Origin: Gentiana macrophylla
Taxonomy: Eukaryota > Streptophyta > Magnoliopsida > Gentianales > Gentianaceae
NCBI GenBank assembly: GCA_026214975.1
Contig: JAOBSW010000178.1
Coordinates: forward strand, 67,501 to 131,500
Length of the DNA stretch: 64,000 nucleotides
Direction of reading: 5' to 3'
A program made the position numbers and the translations under genes. Positions 38,240-50,334 of this stretch are shown in pieces. Position 1 is the first letter of the stretch. Each line of letters starts with the position of its first letter. The notes beneath the pieces are model-generated. The model was not told where the DNA came from. It did no database searches and saw only the letters and a program-made list of their open reading frames with translations.

Positions 38240-40047
38240 GGAAAGTTAGCTACTTTGCTTGGTTTAAGGTTTGTCTTTCAGATGTGAATGTGCTTAGGGA
38301 TCAGAACAGCAGATTTTGGAACTGTATCTTATATCTTTATTACTGGTTAATTTACTTCATCCATTGTAGTTAAATTCATTTATATGATAAAAAAAAAAAA
38401 AAAAAAATTTAGTATCAGATTATTTGTCATCTAGACTTGTGATTTGACATATTGAAAACTCAAATGAAAAATATTTCAGTAAAAACACACACTCTTTTAC
38501 ACAGACAATTCATTTTGTTCTTTTAATGGCATGTTTGACTTGTTCCAGAAGTTCTGAGCTTTTAATGTCACGCATTGCTTCATGTAGTAAAAGCCAACCT
38601 TTCTTAAAAATGGGAAATTCATAGACACTGAGTTAAAAAAAAAAAAAAAAACATTTGAACCCGAAACCAAAGAGTGACACTGGATGCGGCCGCAGGAATT
38701 CTGGTATACGGATCATGGATCGAGAGCGACACATCGTATTACAAGTTAATAAGCATTAATTTAAATGAGAGCTTGTAATGGCACCCTATTTTAAAAAAAT
38801 TAACGGATCGTGTAGTAAAGAATTAGTATACAAAATTTGTAAATAGTGTTAAAAATACATAGAAACTTATTTTAGGGTATCAATATACTCATTTTTTTTA
38901 TACATGGGGCCGCCCCTGGTCCCCGCCACCCGTCTATAGGATTAGTGGATGATATAAATTGAGATATGTGTCTCAATGATTCAGTGTAATGTGTACTCAG
39001 ACTGTATTTAAACATTTTTGCTGAAATGGATCACTTCATACATGATTTGATCCTCACGTTCCACATTAGGTTGTCACTACAACTAGTGGTGGACTCAGAT
39101 TTATTTTTTTTTAAGAGCGTGAAAGAAATTCAAATATTTAATAAAAACATTAGTAGTGTTTTTATATTTTTTAACAACAAAACTATAGGGTTTTAATACC
39201 AAAAAAAAATTTCGGATCACACTGAGAGTACTAGCCCCACTAATCAACATGGGTCCACCTCTGAATACAACACCCAAGTTTTTTAACCATTGGCTTATGC
39301 CGAGCCAGGATCCTTTCAAGGGAAAAGGTTGAGGGTACTAGGGGTATTTTGACAATGATTAAGACATGTATAGAAAGTTTGCTTTGAAGAAATGTGCACT
39401 CAATCTTTCACCGGGGTTTGCTTTTGCTTCAAAGCATGGTTTATAATTACGATCCATTTATACTTTTTTTTTAAAAGTAGCTTTTATCTTTCATTCATAT
39501 TAACATTTTCTTGTCGCTTAACATTTGACGTTTAATTTTAATGCATGTATCACGTGTCACACCATTATTCGTTGAGACATAATTAAATTAGGATACTTTC
39601 AGAAATACCCACTATCTTTTTCATATTGACATTTTTTTGTCCTTAACTTTGCATTTTTGTTACACTTTATTAATACTTCATGATCCGTCGTTGGTCAAAT
39701 GTTAAATGTTTTACAAGTGCAAAAAAGTAATTATTCATTCTTATTTTATTTTATGTTTATTTGATTTTCAAGATTTTGATTACATGATTTAATGTTTTGA
39801 ATCTCATTAAATGATCCAATATTTTTACATTTATGTCATTTATTAAGTAATACTTTATCATATGTAAAAATATTGGATCATTTAATGGATTCAAAGTCAG
39901 ATTAAATACATCTACTCAAAATCTCTTTCAAAAGCTCAAAAAAAAAAATAAAACGATTTTATGAGTAGAATTAGGAGTAAAAAAGGTCTATATAAAAGAT
40001 GCGAGTTTGTTTTGAGAAAATGAAAAAAAAAAAAAAAAGGAGGGGAA
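38240..40047. other. Intergenic with small repeats, no gene
   Basis: Promoter-side flank of the BBE-like gene, then AT-rich DNA with poly(A)/(T) tracts. 39083-39268 has a weak inverted pair (GTGGTGGACTCAG and the complement of GGGTCCACCTC) that may be a small MITE. 39797-39894 is a near-perfect hairpin. No coding region seen. Confidence 0.45.
39797..39894. repeat. 34-bp inverted repeat (hairpin), possible foldback MITE
   Basis: Arms at 39797-39830 and 39862-39894 are complementary almost throughout (ATTAAATGATCCAATATTTT against its complement) around a loop of about 31 bp. Confidence 0.8.
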
Positions 40048-40503
40048 ATGAATTTTCCCTCGCTATTAGCAGGTGGAAAGTTGTTGGGGGATCCAGAGCA
40101 GTATCGGTTAGCTGGCCGACACATATATCTTGGTTTTACTCGTCCCGGTTTGGCATACTCTGTCCATATTTTGTCTCAGTTCATGCACTTGTCGAGAGTC
40201 GAACACTGCGTGTTGTGTGCTACTTCAAGAAGAATCTGGGTCAAGGGATTGTATTGCGATTTGATAGTGCTTTGAGTATGGAGGGTTTGCATGACTTGGA
40301 TTAGGCTAGTTGCCATCTCACTAGGCGATCAATGAGCAGGTGGTTCGTGTTACTTGGCTATTCACCCATTTCATGGAAGACCAAGAAACAACCTATAGTT
40401 TCTCGTTCTTCTGTGGAGGCAGAATGCAGTCAATGGCTGCTATCATGTGTGAATTAAAATGGCTAAAGCGATTGCTCAAGGAGCTTGGCATGCACCTGCT
40501 GGA
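40048..40503 (+). pseudogene. Copia element G: RT and RNase H fragment
   Basis: Plus-strand copia remnant: [33 protein letters not shown] and VEHC; then, in a second frame, [24 protein letters not shown] and KWLKRLLKELG. Frame changes occur in between. It stops exactly where the long LTR of copia F begins, in the RNase H domain just before the expected CDN motif. The rest of G is not in the window. Confidence 0.82.
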
Positions 40504-42260
40504 TGTACAGAAACCCGAATCCGGATCCGATCCATAATTGGATCGTCAGATCTGATTCACAGCACCGATCGAGACGCTCGATAATACACAGCGGAAGCTA
40601 CAAATAAATTCGCATGCGATTTTACCACGATTTGATTCACATAAATAATTAATATAATTATAAGAATGTTGAATATTTACCTAAAAGGAGAGGAAGAAAT
40701 AGTCGACCAAAGGAGAAGCGCGATCTTCGGATTGTATCTCCTAAATAAGACCGGTGGGACGTCGATCCTTGCCGTAGAACCTCCTCGAATATGCCCAAGA
40801 AAAAACCCTAGATTTTTCTTCTCTTAATGACTAGAACAAAAAACTAATTTTTCTTTCCTTTTTATCAAGTGTGGCGCAAATTTGTATGTGTTATTGTGTT
40901 GTGAGAAACTTTCTTTATATAGGAAAATAACTTGCCAAGAGAGTTATCCTTTTCACACCACAATTACATATTCCCACAAGGAAAGATATTTGCCAAAAGA
41001 TAAGAGATAATTCCCAAAAAATTAATCTCTTATTTTTTCATTAATTATCCAACAAATAGATAATTAATTAATTACACATGTGGCATAGTCTAGGAAAATT
41101 TCTTTTCCTAACTTATCCACATTTGGGGCCCCACTTATGTCATTAATTTTAATAGAAAATGTCTTTTCTATTTTACATATTATTTACCAAATAAATAATA
41201 TTGTATATTCATTAAATAGACCAACTACTTATTTTATTTCCGAGGTTCCATAAAACGAGAAAACACTCGCATGTTAGGAGCCAACCCGGGGCCATGGACC
41301 TATAACCAGTAGCTACAATAAATAGAATAAAATATTAATCGTACAGAATATTCCTATTCAACTTATTAATTTCGGAATTACGCCACCATAAATCCAAAAC
41401 TGAACTCTATCGATTATAGATATAACTTATTCTCAAAACGTCGAGTCGAGTCGATAAGTGTCCATTGATATAATCATTACATATAAACTAACCCTCCATA
41501 GACTATCCGTAATAAAGCGAGATTATTTCCGTAAACCTTCTTCAATACATCTTATCATTTTTTACCATTAACCCACTAGTGATCAATTAGTTCATCACCA
41601 ATACGAACTCCGCAGATCGATCAGTTTCTAGGATTAACAAATAAGGGGATTGTCTTTCTACTTCCCGCAGGAAGGAATGGATTCCTATCTGTAAAACACA
41701 CACTTCTCACTTATTCCAGAATAGTGTCAACGTGAAAGTGATTCGCATCACGCCTCTTAGTGATCCTTAACGAACACATCAAACCCTATCTCGAAACAAG
41801 TAGAGTATGCAAACCACTTCGTGATTAAGGTTAATCCATATATGACCATCTTGTGATTTAATGAGATTTCTCAATCACGGAATTATATGAGAAACGCAGA
41901 TTAAATCGGTCCAGTCCTATATGACTCTCATCATATATAAATGCCCACTTAGACAACCAATGTCGACGGTCCGGATAAGACGGTCACATCATAAAGTGTT
42001 CTGGGCGCATTAATGGTGGTTTAATCAATAGACCCCATACTTTGATTAAGTTCACCATGGACTAGTAGTTCAAGTGTATCACCATAAACTTAATCCTCAT
42101 GTGTGACACACACTAAGTTATATGGCTACATATGATACGACTTGGGGTTTTCAGCAGTGTATTAAATATAAGCACAAAGCAAAAATAAGATGAAATAAAA
42201 TATGTCATTTATTAAATAAAAACAATTACATAAATTGTCTTTCGGGCACAACACCTAACA
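40504..42260 (-). repeat. 3' LTR of copia F (1757 bp)
   Basis: On the plus strand it starts TGTACAGAAACCCG and ends CACAACACCTAACA, so the ends are TG...CA. A minus-strand TATATAAAG at about 40913-40921 may be the LTR promoter. Next to it at 42261 lies the purine-rich tract. The LTR cuts copia G. Confidence 0.85.
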
Positions 42261-42356
42261 ATCTCCCACTTGCCCGTAATGACAAGAAACAATTGTTTTT
42301 AGAGCACCCTATTACATATATCCATCTACTAACATATTTCTCCCACTTGCTCTAAA

Positions 42357-43380
42357 GCATATGAGACATGTCTCTCACTCCCATACCCTCCAAGTGCTTG
42401 TCAAAGACATTAGATGCCAGTGTCTTGGTAAACGGATCAGCTAGGTTGTCGGCCGAGGCGATCTTTAGGACCGAAATGTCGCCCCCGTGCACGATCTCTC
42501 TGATCAGATGTACTTTCTCTCTATATGCTTTGATCTCTTGTGACTTCGCGGTTCCTTGAAATTCGACACCGCTCCATTGTTGTCACAATAAAGTGGTATT
42601 GGATCGTTTATATTTGGAATTACTTCCAAATCACCAAGAAACTTCTTGAGCCATACCGCTTCCTTAGCTGCCTCAGAGGCTGCTATGTACTCGGCTTCCA
42701 TAGTTGAATCAGCAATGCTGGGTTGCTTTACGCTTCTCCAAACTACGGATCCACCTCCAAGAGTGAACACTGAGCCTGAGATCGACTTACGATCATCCTT
42801 ATCAGACTGAAAGTCAGAATCAGTGTATCCTACGATATTCAGGTCTGCACCTGAATACACAAGCATATAATTCCTCGTTCTCTTAAGATACTTGAAGAGA
42901 TTCTTTACTGTTGTCCAGTGCTCCATGCTTGGATTTGACTGAAAACTACTGACCAATCCCACGCCGTAGCAGATGTCTGATCTTGTACACAACATTGCAT
43001 ACATCAGACTTCCAACTGCAGATGGGTAAGGAATACGTCCTATTCTCTCTTGTTCCTTAGGGGTTTGAGGACACTGTTTCTTAGAGAGAGCTATGCCATG
43101 ACGGGTTGGTAGGAAACCCTTCTTTGCATTCTGCATACTATAACACAGCATCATCTTATCAATGTAAGATGCCTGGGACAAAGCCAACATCTTGTTCTTT
43201 CGATCCCGAATGAGCTGGATCCCTAGAACATACCTTGCATCTCCCAAATATTTCATTTGGAAATGCGTGGCTAACCAACAGTTAACATCAGACAACATCC
43301 CTTTATTGTTCCAATCAACAGGATGTCATCAACATACAACACCAAGAATGCCACATTTTCCTTAAAGATGCGCTTGTTTA
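42357..43380 (-). pseudogene. Copia F reverse transcriptase C-terminus and RNase H
   Basis: An upstream frame has FLVLYVDDILLIG (about 43310-43350). The main frame 42504-43298 covers the RT connection (YLGDARYVLGIQLIRDR), then SQASYIDKMM, RIPYPSAVGSLMYAM, YSGADLNIVGYTDSDF, STMEAEYIAASEAA and PLYCDNNGAVSNFKEPRSHK. After a frameshift near 42510 it continues LIREIVHGGDISVLK and ADNLADPFTKTL to a stop at about 42357. The YVDD and RNase H acidic residues are still visible, but two frame breaks remain. Confidence 0.88.
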
Positions 43381-43385
43381 CATGA

Positions 43386-44285
43386 TGTCTTGCTATCGGT
43401 CAGGGCCTGCAGAGGAGGAACTTAGGTGATGGTCTTTGCCTGGCATGGGAAACCTTAAACACTACGACATGTTCTCTCTTGAGTGTGAGGTGGTGTCGAG
43501 TTTGGCAAGCGCCACCGTTTGGTGGTGCTCTACAGCGTCTTCGCTCTGCATCCTTTGCGGAGTTTTTTTATGCGTCTGATAATTGAGAAGGGCGTTCAGG
43601 AAGCAGCCAGGTTCGTGTGGCTTATGTGGGGAATTTGGAAGGCCCGTTGTTCGGCAGTCTTTGATGATCAACCAATCTATATTTCCATGGTCTGCGTGCG
43701 GTCTTTGGCAGCATCAGTTGAGTATGTAGCAGCAATGGAAAGTTATCGGTCTTAAGATCTGGGCCAACATTTTCCGGAGCGATGGTCGAAACCGCAGCCG
43801 GGTTGGGTAAAGTGCAATGTGGATGCGTCAGTTACCGAGACAGCTGCGGGCGTTGGGGTATCTTCCGTGACCCATAAGGATTTGTCTTGCACTCCTTCTC
43901 GTACGACTTCGATCCTGGTGACCCGGTGAAGTATATGGAGCTTAAAACAATTTCTTTGGGTTTGGCAGAGGCGCAACACTTAGGGATTCGCCGGTTGGAG
44001 GTGGAGAGTGATTGCTTGGCGTGCATAGCACTTTCGACGACCAGGGGAGGGCCTCACCGCTCAGGGTTGCTTACTTCAGGATTGTTTGGCGGTTTTGTCT
44101 GGTTTTGAGTCTGTTCTTTTTTATTTATTCGGCGTGTAGGGAATGTCCCGACGCATCTATTGGCACGACATGGATTGTTAGTTTCTTCTCGGACACTTTA
44201 GGGCACCTCGCCTCCGGATGACGTTTTGATCGTCTGTTTGGCGGATATTGATTAATAAAATACTTTGGTTCCTCAAAAGAAAATA
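43386..44285 (+). pseudogene. LINE 3' fragment with RNase H domain
   Basis: Non-LTR retrotransposon end: GIWKARCSAVFDD, then NVDASVTET (first catalytic Asp), MELKTISLGLAEAQHLG (Glu), LEVESDCLACI (Asp) and RECPDAS near the end, as in plant LINE RNase H. The 3' end reads TTAATAAAATACTTTGG and then CCTCAAAAG, typical of plant LINE tails. Several frame changes; 5'-truncated. Confidence 0.8.
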
Positions 44286-44401
44286 TCTTATTTATGAATT
44301 GTCATATATATAGAGTGAGAGATTCCTGGACTTTTATAAAATAAAATAAATTAATTTAAGGTACAACATGGGTTGGTTCGAAAGGAGAAGTAACCCGTAA
44401 C

Positions 44402-44439
<38 letters not shown>

Positions 44440-45083
44440 TTAGTGGCTGATTCTCTAACAAAATTAGGGTTTTCCTTACCTAATTGCTTATCTGGCAAAT
44501 GTAATTGGGGTCTATCCCCTCCTAACCATGTACACTCAGCTTAATTTGCTGACTATTATCATTAATATATTATGTTTTACTGTTCAAAAAAATTGCAAAT
44601 TAAAGAACAAATTTTTTTTATTGAGGAAACGGGATGGACTGGTTGGGAAATGGTACATAGTGAAAAAAGAAAAAAGAAAAAAGAAAAAAGAAAATGAAAA
44701 TAAAGGAAAAGAAATTGGAGCTGACCGACAGTTTAGCAGCACAGTCACATAAAGTGATTTGAATGGGTCACACTCCGCAAATGGAGCACCCAGATAATAA
44801 TCACCCGAAAGTAATTGGAAAGGGTTCCACCCGGAAAGTTTTTATGTCGTGTCTTCACACGGTGTGGAGATACTGGAGTAAGCGGCAATATGCACTCAGC
44901 GCGCTCAAATTGATTTAAAACAGAGCGGTCCCACGTTGTCTTACTGTGTCTCCACACCCGGTATGAGACACCACCTAAAAATTTCCCGTTCCACTCCGCT
45001 CATGTAAGAATCATCCGTCCGTGTCTCACTCTAATGACTTTAAGCAACTTGCTTTTATCTTTGAGGGGGAAAGCCGTCCACCG
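44286..45083. other. Non-coding interval with (TAA)n microsatellite
   Basis: A TAA trinucleotide run of about 13 units is at 44402-44440, and GAAAAAA-type repeats are near 44665-44700. No gene recognised. Confidence 0.6.
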
Positions 45084-45092
45084 GTTTCAAAA

Positions 45093-45264
45093 GAGTAATG
45101 ATACAGAAATAACTATTGTGGCACAACGAGTGTCATAACTTGTATTCACATCGTTGATCATGATAAATATAATAATGATCAATGAATATACATTAAGAAT
45201 CAATGATGCAGATACACGTTGTGGCATTCGTTATATCACAACAATTGTATCTATATCATTACTC
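45093..45264. mobile_element. Mutator-like MITE with 9-bp target duplication
   Basis: 172 bp, with long terminal inverted repeats of about 46 bp starting GAGTAATGATA. The flanks GTTTCAAAA (45084-45092) and GTTTCGAAA (45265-45273) are a 9-bp target duplication with one mismatch, the length made by MULE transposases. No coding content. Confidence 0.82.
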
Positions 45265-45419
45265 GTTTCGAAATACTTGTACTATAAGTAAAAGTTGGAG
45301 AGATTTTAAGTGACAACAACAGTAATGGCCTGTGTAATAACAACAGTAGTGGCCTCTTTGCTGAAGTCTTTAAGTGACATACTCTAGATTTTAACACATT
45401 TTTTTCAATTTAAATTATA

Positions 45420-45537
45420 CTCTCTCCGTTATTTTAACTGTCGGTTTCTGATTTATTTATACAGATTAAGAAATTGATTATTATAAAATAACAAAAATGT
45501 CCTTTTATCGTTGGTCATTATTTTCTTCTCATTAAAC
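45420..45537. repeat. Half of a Stowaway-like MITE, cut by a hAT-like element
   Basis: Begins CTCTCTCCGTTATTTTAACTG, close to the CTCCCTCCGT termini seen elsewhere in the window, and runs up to the hAT-like MITE target site. The other end beyond 46168 is not clear. Confidence 0.4.
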
Positions 45538-45545
45538 AATGTCAT

Positions 45546-46160
45546 CAGGGCCAGCCCAATGCATAGGCGGAGGAGGTGTTGGCCGAAGGCCCAACCATCC
45601 CGAGGCCCGAAATTACATTTTCACAAAAAAAACCGTGTAGATAAAATCTCATCTAACCTAATATAATCTGTTTTTTTTTATTTTTTTATTTTACTTGAAT
45701 TAATATAGACTCAAATTATAGACCAACTAATATAATGTGTTAAAGAAATGTACTTGAATCGATAAATGACCAAATTATAGACTTAAATTTATAATAATTC
45801 AGATGTATCAATTCGAATTTATAAGTGCATTTGTTCATCGAGTGTTTAGCTTTCACGGGCGTTGCCTCTGAGCCCACACGAGTTTAAGATCGCCCCTCGA
45901 CCTACCAGAAAAGTTCGTTTTATTAAACCCAAAGCGAAACGATAACAATAATATATAAAAAGATATGTAATATCAATGAATTTAGATTTTGTATCTACGG
46001 ATTTTAAAAGAATGATGTTGAAGTAATATTTTGTAAATATATTTTTGAAAAAAAAAAATCGAACTAAAGGCCCTTCGACAAAGTCGGCGAAAGCTAAAAA
46101 AATATCCAGAGCCTATCTTCAAAAAAAATAAAATAAAATAAAATTTGAGGGCCGGCCCTG
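45546..46160. mobile_element. hAT-like MITE with perfect 8-bp target duplication
   Basis: 615 bp. Terminal inverted repeats CAGGGCCAGCCC and (complement) CAGGGCCGGCCC. Flanked on both sides by AATGTCAT (45538-45545 and 46161-46168). An 8-bp duplication with CAGGG ends is typical of the hAT superfamily. No transposase; non-autonomous. Confidence 0.9.
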
Positions 46161-46168
46161 AATGTCAT

Positions 46169-46841
46169 TTACATTATTAAGAAAAACTTTTATCTTCTCA
46201 AACTTATCTCGAAAAGTGCACATCAATGAATCTTTCCCGTGTGCATCGATCGTTGGATGTAACACATGTATAATTGTTAAAGTATTTTATCTTCTTGTAT
46301 ATATATATATTTTATTTATAGAACCGTAGCAGTTTTATTATTTTTCAAAAAAAACGGAGAAGCAATACAACAAAGATTCAAGCCTCAAAAATTAGCAGAA
46401 AAACTACACAAAGAAAGGAACTAAAACTACTATGTGCTCCTGCCAAGCTAAGTCTTAAGTTTTCGCCTGCTCCACGAGCACATGATGCAAACACGAACAC
46501 CGGTGGTCTATCTTCCTCTGACTGATGTAGTACTCGGTTTCTCTATAGCCAAATATCAGAATATCCGCTCCTTCCGTCCAACTTAGGTTCCAATTTCCTT
46601 TTTATTAGTATTTTTTTACAGCTCATTTTTTATTTCAAAACATTTTGTCAACCCTGTCAAAATTTCCTATATTTTTGCGGTCACCCTCTCCCTCCTATAT
46701 TTTTTGCGATCCCCGTGTTATTGGGAAATGATTTTTTTTTTTTTCTTTTTCATTTCCAATCTTTATGGAAAATGGCAATCAATTTTTTATTATTATTCTA
46801 ATTAAGATAAAGATAAGAGTAAGAAAAAATAATAAATACTA
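46169..46841. other. Non-coding interval
   Basis: AT-rich, with poly(T) runs. No gene or defined repeat seen. Confidence 0.5.
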
Positions 46842-47076
46842 CTCCCTCCGTCCCATTTTGTTTGGGACATTTGACTTTTCAACCGTTTACAAAACGTCTA
46901 ATTAATCTTTCGAATTTCATCAAATGATCTAATACTTTTTACATTTATGTATTTAAGTTTCACTTTATCATAACCCTAATAATATTACATCAATTAACGA
47001 AATTCCAAGGATTAATTAGACTTTTCGTAAACGGCTGAAATAGTGATATGTCCCAAACAAAATGGGACGGAGGGAG
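46842..47076. mobile_element. Stowaway-like MITE, complete
   Basis: 235 bp, with terminal inverted repeats of about 29 bp: CTCCCTCCGTCCCATTTTG and its complement at the right end. TA lies on both sides (46840-46841 and 47077-47078), the Tc1/mariner-type target duplication. Confidence 0.9.
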
Positions 47077-48529
47077 TAATATATTGATGAGTACTAAACA
47101 ACATTTTTCGAGAGTGGCAGCTTAAAAAACAGAGGGAATAAAATACAATGAATTAAATAATGGTAATTAAAATAGTGAAATAAATAAAGTGAAGTATTTA
47201 ATATAAAAAACATTTTTGTTTTTTTTTTTTTTGAGGGGCAAAACATTTTTGTTTTGAGAGGAATATTCTTTTATTTGTAGATGAAAAAATAATTGATGAT
47301 AATGAAATGAATAAAATAATTGATTGAATAAGATAATGGGGTTAATTATGAGTATTTTCTTCTCCAACAAAATATTTTAATATATGCCACTTTGCAGATA
47401 ATTTTCTTTAATCATTGCAGATCATAAAATCTATCATTTTATTTATGTATATTTATGTTTTGAGGTCTTGATTTACACCACAACGAATCTACTAGTAACA
47501 CACACGCATGCGGGCGGACAAAGATGGTAGGGGTGCAGTGCATGGACCCCATTTAAATTTCCCAATAAATTACAAATACGCCTCTAATAATATTAAAATC
47601 ACAGATGATATTATTTCGCATAATTAGTAGTAACAGAACCCGTTTCATTTAAATTTAACCTACGGTGAAATAATACATATCTTAAGGTCATCGATAATGT
47701 GAAAGTCGAATGTTATAGACAACATTCGACTTTTCCAATGTCGATTTGGTGTTATGGGGAAAGTTATTGTATGATGAGAGAATTTGATGTGAAGTGACAG
47801 GTGAAACGATCAGAACAACACAGTTTAAATACAAAATAAAACTCATGCGAAGTGCATGACGCTTGCGCCACGGTGTGCGCCATTTATAGACAATATTCGA
47901 TATTTTCAATGTCGATTCTGAATCGACAACACGGGAAGTCGAATGTTGCCAGAATTGATATTGAAAATGTTGAATGTTGCCTAAAGGCTATAACATTCGA
48001 CTACAAGGTCGATTCTCTAAAAAATAGTGTGGCACATCAATAGGTGTGAAAAAACGAAAAAAAAAAATTAGCTGTGATGTGAATAGAAGCAAATGAGATC
48101 CTAATTCCTATAAAAATAAATAAACCATACGAACGGCTACAAAAATAAATAAACCATACCTACCGCTCCGAAGATGATGTATCTAGAAAGAAATGAAAAT
48201 GATATTTCACCCATTCCGTTAGCAAAAGGTACTCGTCATTAATGATAACTACAAAGCACCAATTTCTTGAGAATACCAGACATTTTTCACTTTCAATTTT
48301 TTTTTTTTTTTTTTTAGTTTTTAAATTTCACTTTTTATTTTTATTTGGAATCGGCAAATTCTAATTGAACTCGTTACTCGTCTCTTAGAGATCACTTTCG
48401 AATCTGTTATAAAAAATAAAATAAAAAAATCACTTTTCAATTAAAAAAAACACACATAAAAATAATAACACTCATGGGAATCTAGTGCTTGTATATATGC
48501 TTGTATAATACATGAATTGATGATTACAA
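47077..48529. other. Non-coding interval with an AGTCGAATGTT palindrome element
   Basis: 47690-48010 has several direct and inverted copies of AGTCGAATGTT and a segment (about 47740-47870) that is the inverse relative of 13700-13800. The rest is AT-rich, with a poly(T) tract at about 48299. No gene seen. Confidence 0.5.
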
Positions 48530-48985
48530 TCATAGTGAAAAAAGTAGAAATATAAAATGAATTACAAAAAGTGATATTGTAATAGTACCAATCACTGATC
48601 TTGATCTATGCATATGCATAGCAGTTGAAGATGATTGATCAGCATGTGGTGGCTTTCTATAGTAGAACGGGAACCACGGCAGAATCGGCTCCGGCGGCGG
48701 TGGAGCTAAACCGTTGCCATAGTTAGGTGGTGCAAAATACGGCACAACTCCTATTCCTCCACCTGGTGGACTACCGGTGAAAGCTGGAGGAGGAGGAGGA
48801 AACAACCCAGCCGCCGGAGGTGATGGTGGTGTTGTAGTCGCTGGTGGATTATTCCCCGATGATCCTGTCGGCGGCGGATAACATGGATATTGGCATTCTT
48901 GAGAGGTTACCGGTGCTAAAATATGAAGGATTATGGAGAAGAAGAAGAGGAGAATTTGGAGGATTTTGGGATGGTTGGATGCCAT
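48530..48985 (-). CDS. Small proline-rich, probably GPI-anchored cell-wall protein
   Basis: 151 residues, single exon. A signal peptide of about 29 residues ends near VTSQ. Next is the short cysteine-bearing motif QECQYPCYPPP, then a Pro-rich middle with PPPPP runs (likely hydroxylated and glycosylated in plants) and a FPFYYRKPP motif. The C-terminal ~20 residues are hydrophobic (about 131-151) behind a small-residue stretch, as in a GPI-anchor signal. This layout matches plant hydroxyproline-rich or leucine-rich-repeat-extensin-like small proteins at the wall or plasma membrane; their function is poorly known. Start chosen at the only ATG that gives the signal peptide. No frame damage. Confidence 0.82.
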   Translation of the reverse strand: MASNHPKILQILLFFFSIILHILAPVTSQECQYPCYPPPTGSSGNNPPATTTPPSPPAAGLFPPPPPAFTGSPPGGGIGVVPYFAPPNYGNGLAPPPPEPILPWFPFYYRKPPHADQSSSTAMHMHRSRSVIGTITISLFVIHFIFLLFSL

Positions 48986-49008
48986 GTTTATGGCGATGAC
49001 TCTCTCTA

Positions 49009-49041
<33 letters not shown>

Positions 49042-50334
49042 TGAGAAGAGAAGAGAGATGGAGACTTGGAGCGTGTAAACAAGGTTGAATTAATCAAAAT
49101 ACCACAGATCTGATGGAAATGGAGGTTTTGTGACGGTTTTCTCTGGACAGTAAAACGAATCAAGTTAATTGTGAGTAGTTCGAAATTGATTCGAGTTGAC
49201 TTAACTCGTTTAAAATCCTTTTTTTTTTGAAGTGAATATTTAAGTTAATATAGATGTGTGTATCTATCTTTATATTTATAAACAATATAATTATTATATC
49301 AAATATGTAAGTTTTTGCCAACAAGATATTGATCCTGTGTTAATTAATCGGAGGTTCCGCTTTGAGTTCCAAATAAGACTATATTCCAGATCGATAAAAA
49401 AATATTGAAAATATTATTAATTTTATACGTAGAATATGGTTTATCAAATACTTTTTTAGTAAAGCTATTGGTTTGATGCTCAATAAAATACTCTCTGCTT
49501 CAATAATAAGTTATTAGAATGTGACTGTTTAATTTTAATTAATTTTAAAACCATTAGACTCGATTAATTCGATACAAAACTCGAGTTTGGCCCCAGCTTT
49601 TAAAACACACTTGAATCTAAGTTTGAGTTCAAATTCGAAATACTAGTATTCGAACTCGAAAACATTTTTAATTGCTCTACTCATTTGTTAAGAATACTCG
49701 ATTCAACTCAACTTCTCTACCCCTTAAGCCAAGGTTTTGCTTTTAAAAACCTTATGTAACCTTTTCTTGTATTTTAAAGTCCTCCAACTTTGACACTTTA
49801 TAACTCTCAACTTCTTTTCAGAGAAAGAGAGAAAGAGAGAAAGAAAGAAAGAAAGGAAAATTCAACTTTAATAGCACAAAAACATGTAAAGATATGGTGG
49901 GATGTATCATTTTACTTTTGAATAATGATAAAAATGTAATAAGACAAACCACTACACACGCGTGATAGTCGTAGATTAAAGTGATTTAATTATTTTTGAT
50001 GTGATGCCTCAAACATACGCGGTGTAGATTATGTTGTGTAAGATGTTGTGGTTGAAATTATAGTGATATATCACTACTCTGGTTCACATACGTAAAAACA
50101 GCAGTGTGGCTTTAATACGAAAGTTTTATTATATATTTAAACGATGTATTTTTTATCGTTTCACCATCATTTCACCTCAATTTCTCCTTTCCACGTAGGT
50201 ATTTCTCCGAAAGACAGGAATAAAGTGCAAACCCCTCACTTTCTTATGCCTTTTTCTTTATTCTTTTTTCTTTTCTGGCATAGGTCTCTTTGTTTACCCT
50301 ACAAAGTCGGAGAGATTTTATGGTGCAACGGTTT
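48986..50334. other. Intergenic, no gene
   Basis: Upstream region of the proline-rich gene with a poly(A)/(T) tract just before its ATG, then AT-rich DNA and a GAAA microsatellite at about 49820-49857. Nothing else supported. Confidence 0.5.

Larger units (their letters stand above)
40504..43380 (-). mobile_element. Copia element F, 3' part with a long LTR
   Basis: Minus-strand element: RT and RNase H (42357-43380), polypurine tract (AGTGGGAGA, about 42263-42271), then a 1757-bp 3' LTR (40504-42260). The long LTR and the RT style (GSLMYAMLCTRSDI, DSTMEAEYIAASEAAKEAVW) suggest the Angela/Tork side of Ty1/copia. Everything 5' of RT is missing, and at about 43385 the element abuts a LINE fragment. 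Confidence 0.85.

Noticed and set aside
38685..38702. NotI and EcoRI sites close together, resembling a cloning linker
   Set aside because: The flanks are ordinary AT-rich plant DNA without vector sequence; taken as chance.
44745..44957. 70-codon minus-strand open frame near 44.8 kb
   Set aside because: No recognisable domain, no signal peptide and no neighbouring gene structure.
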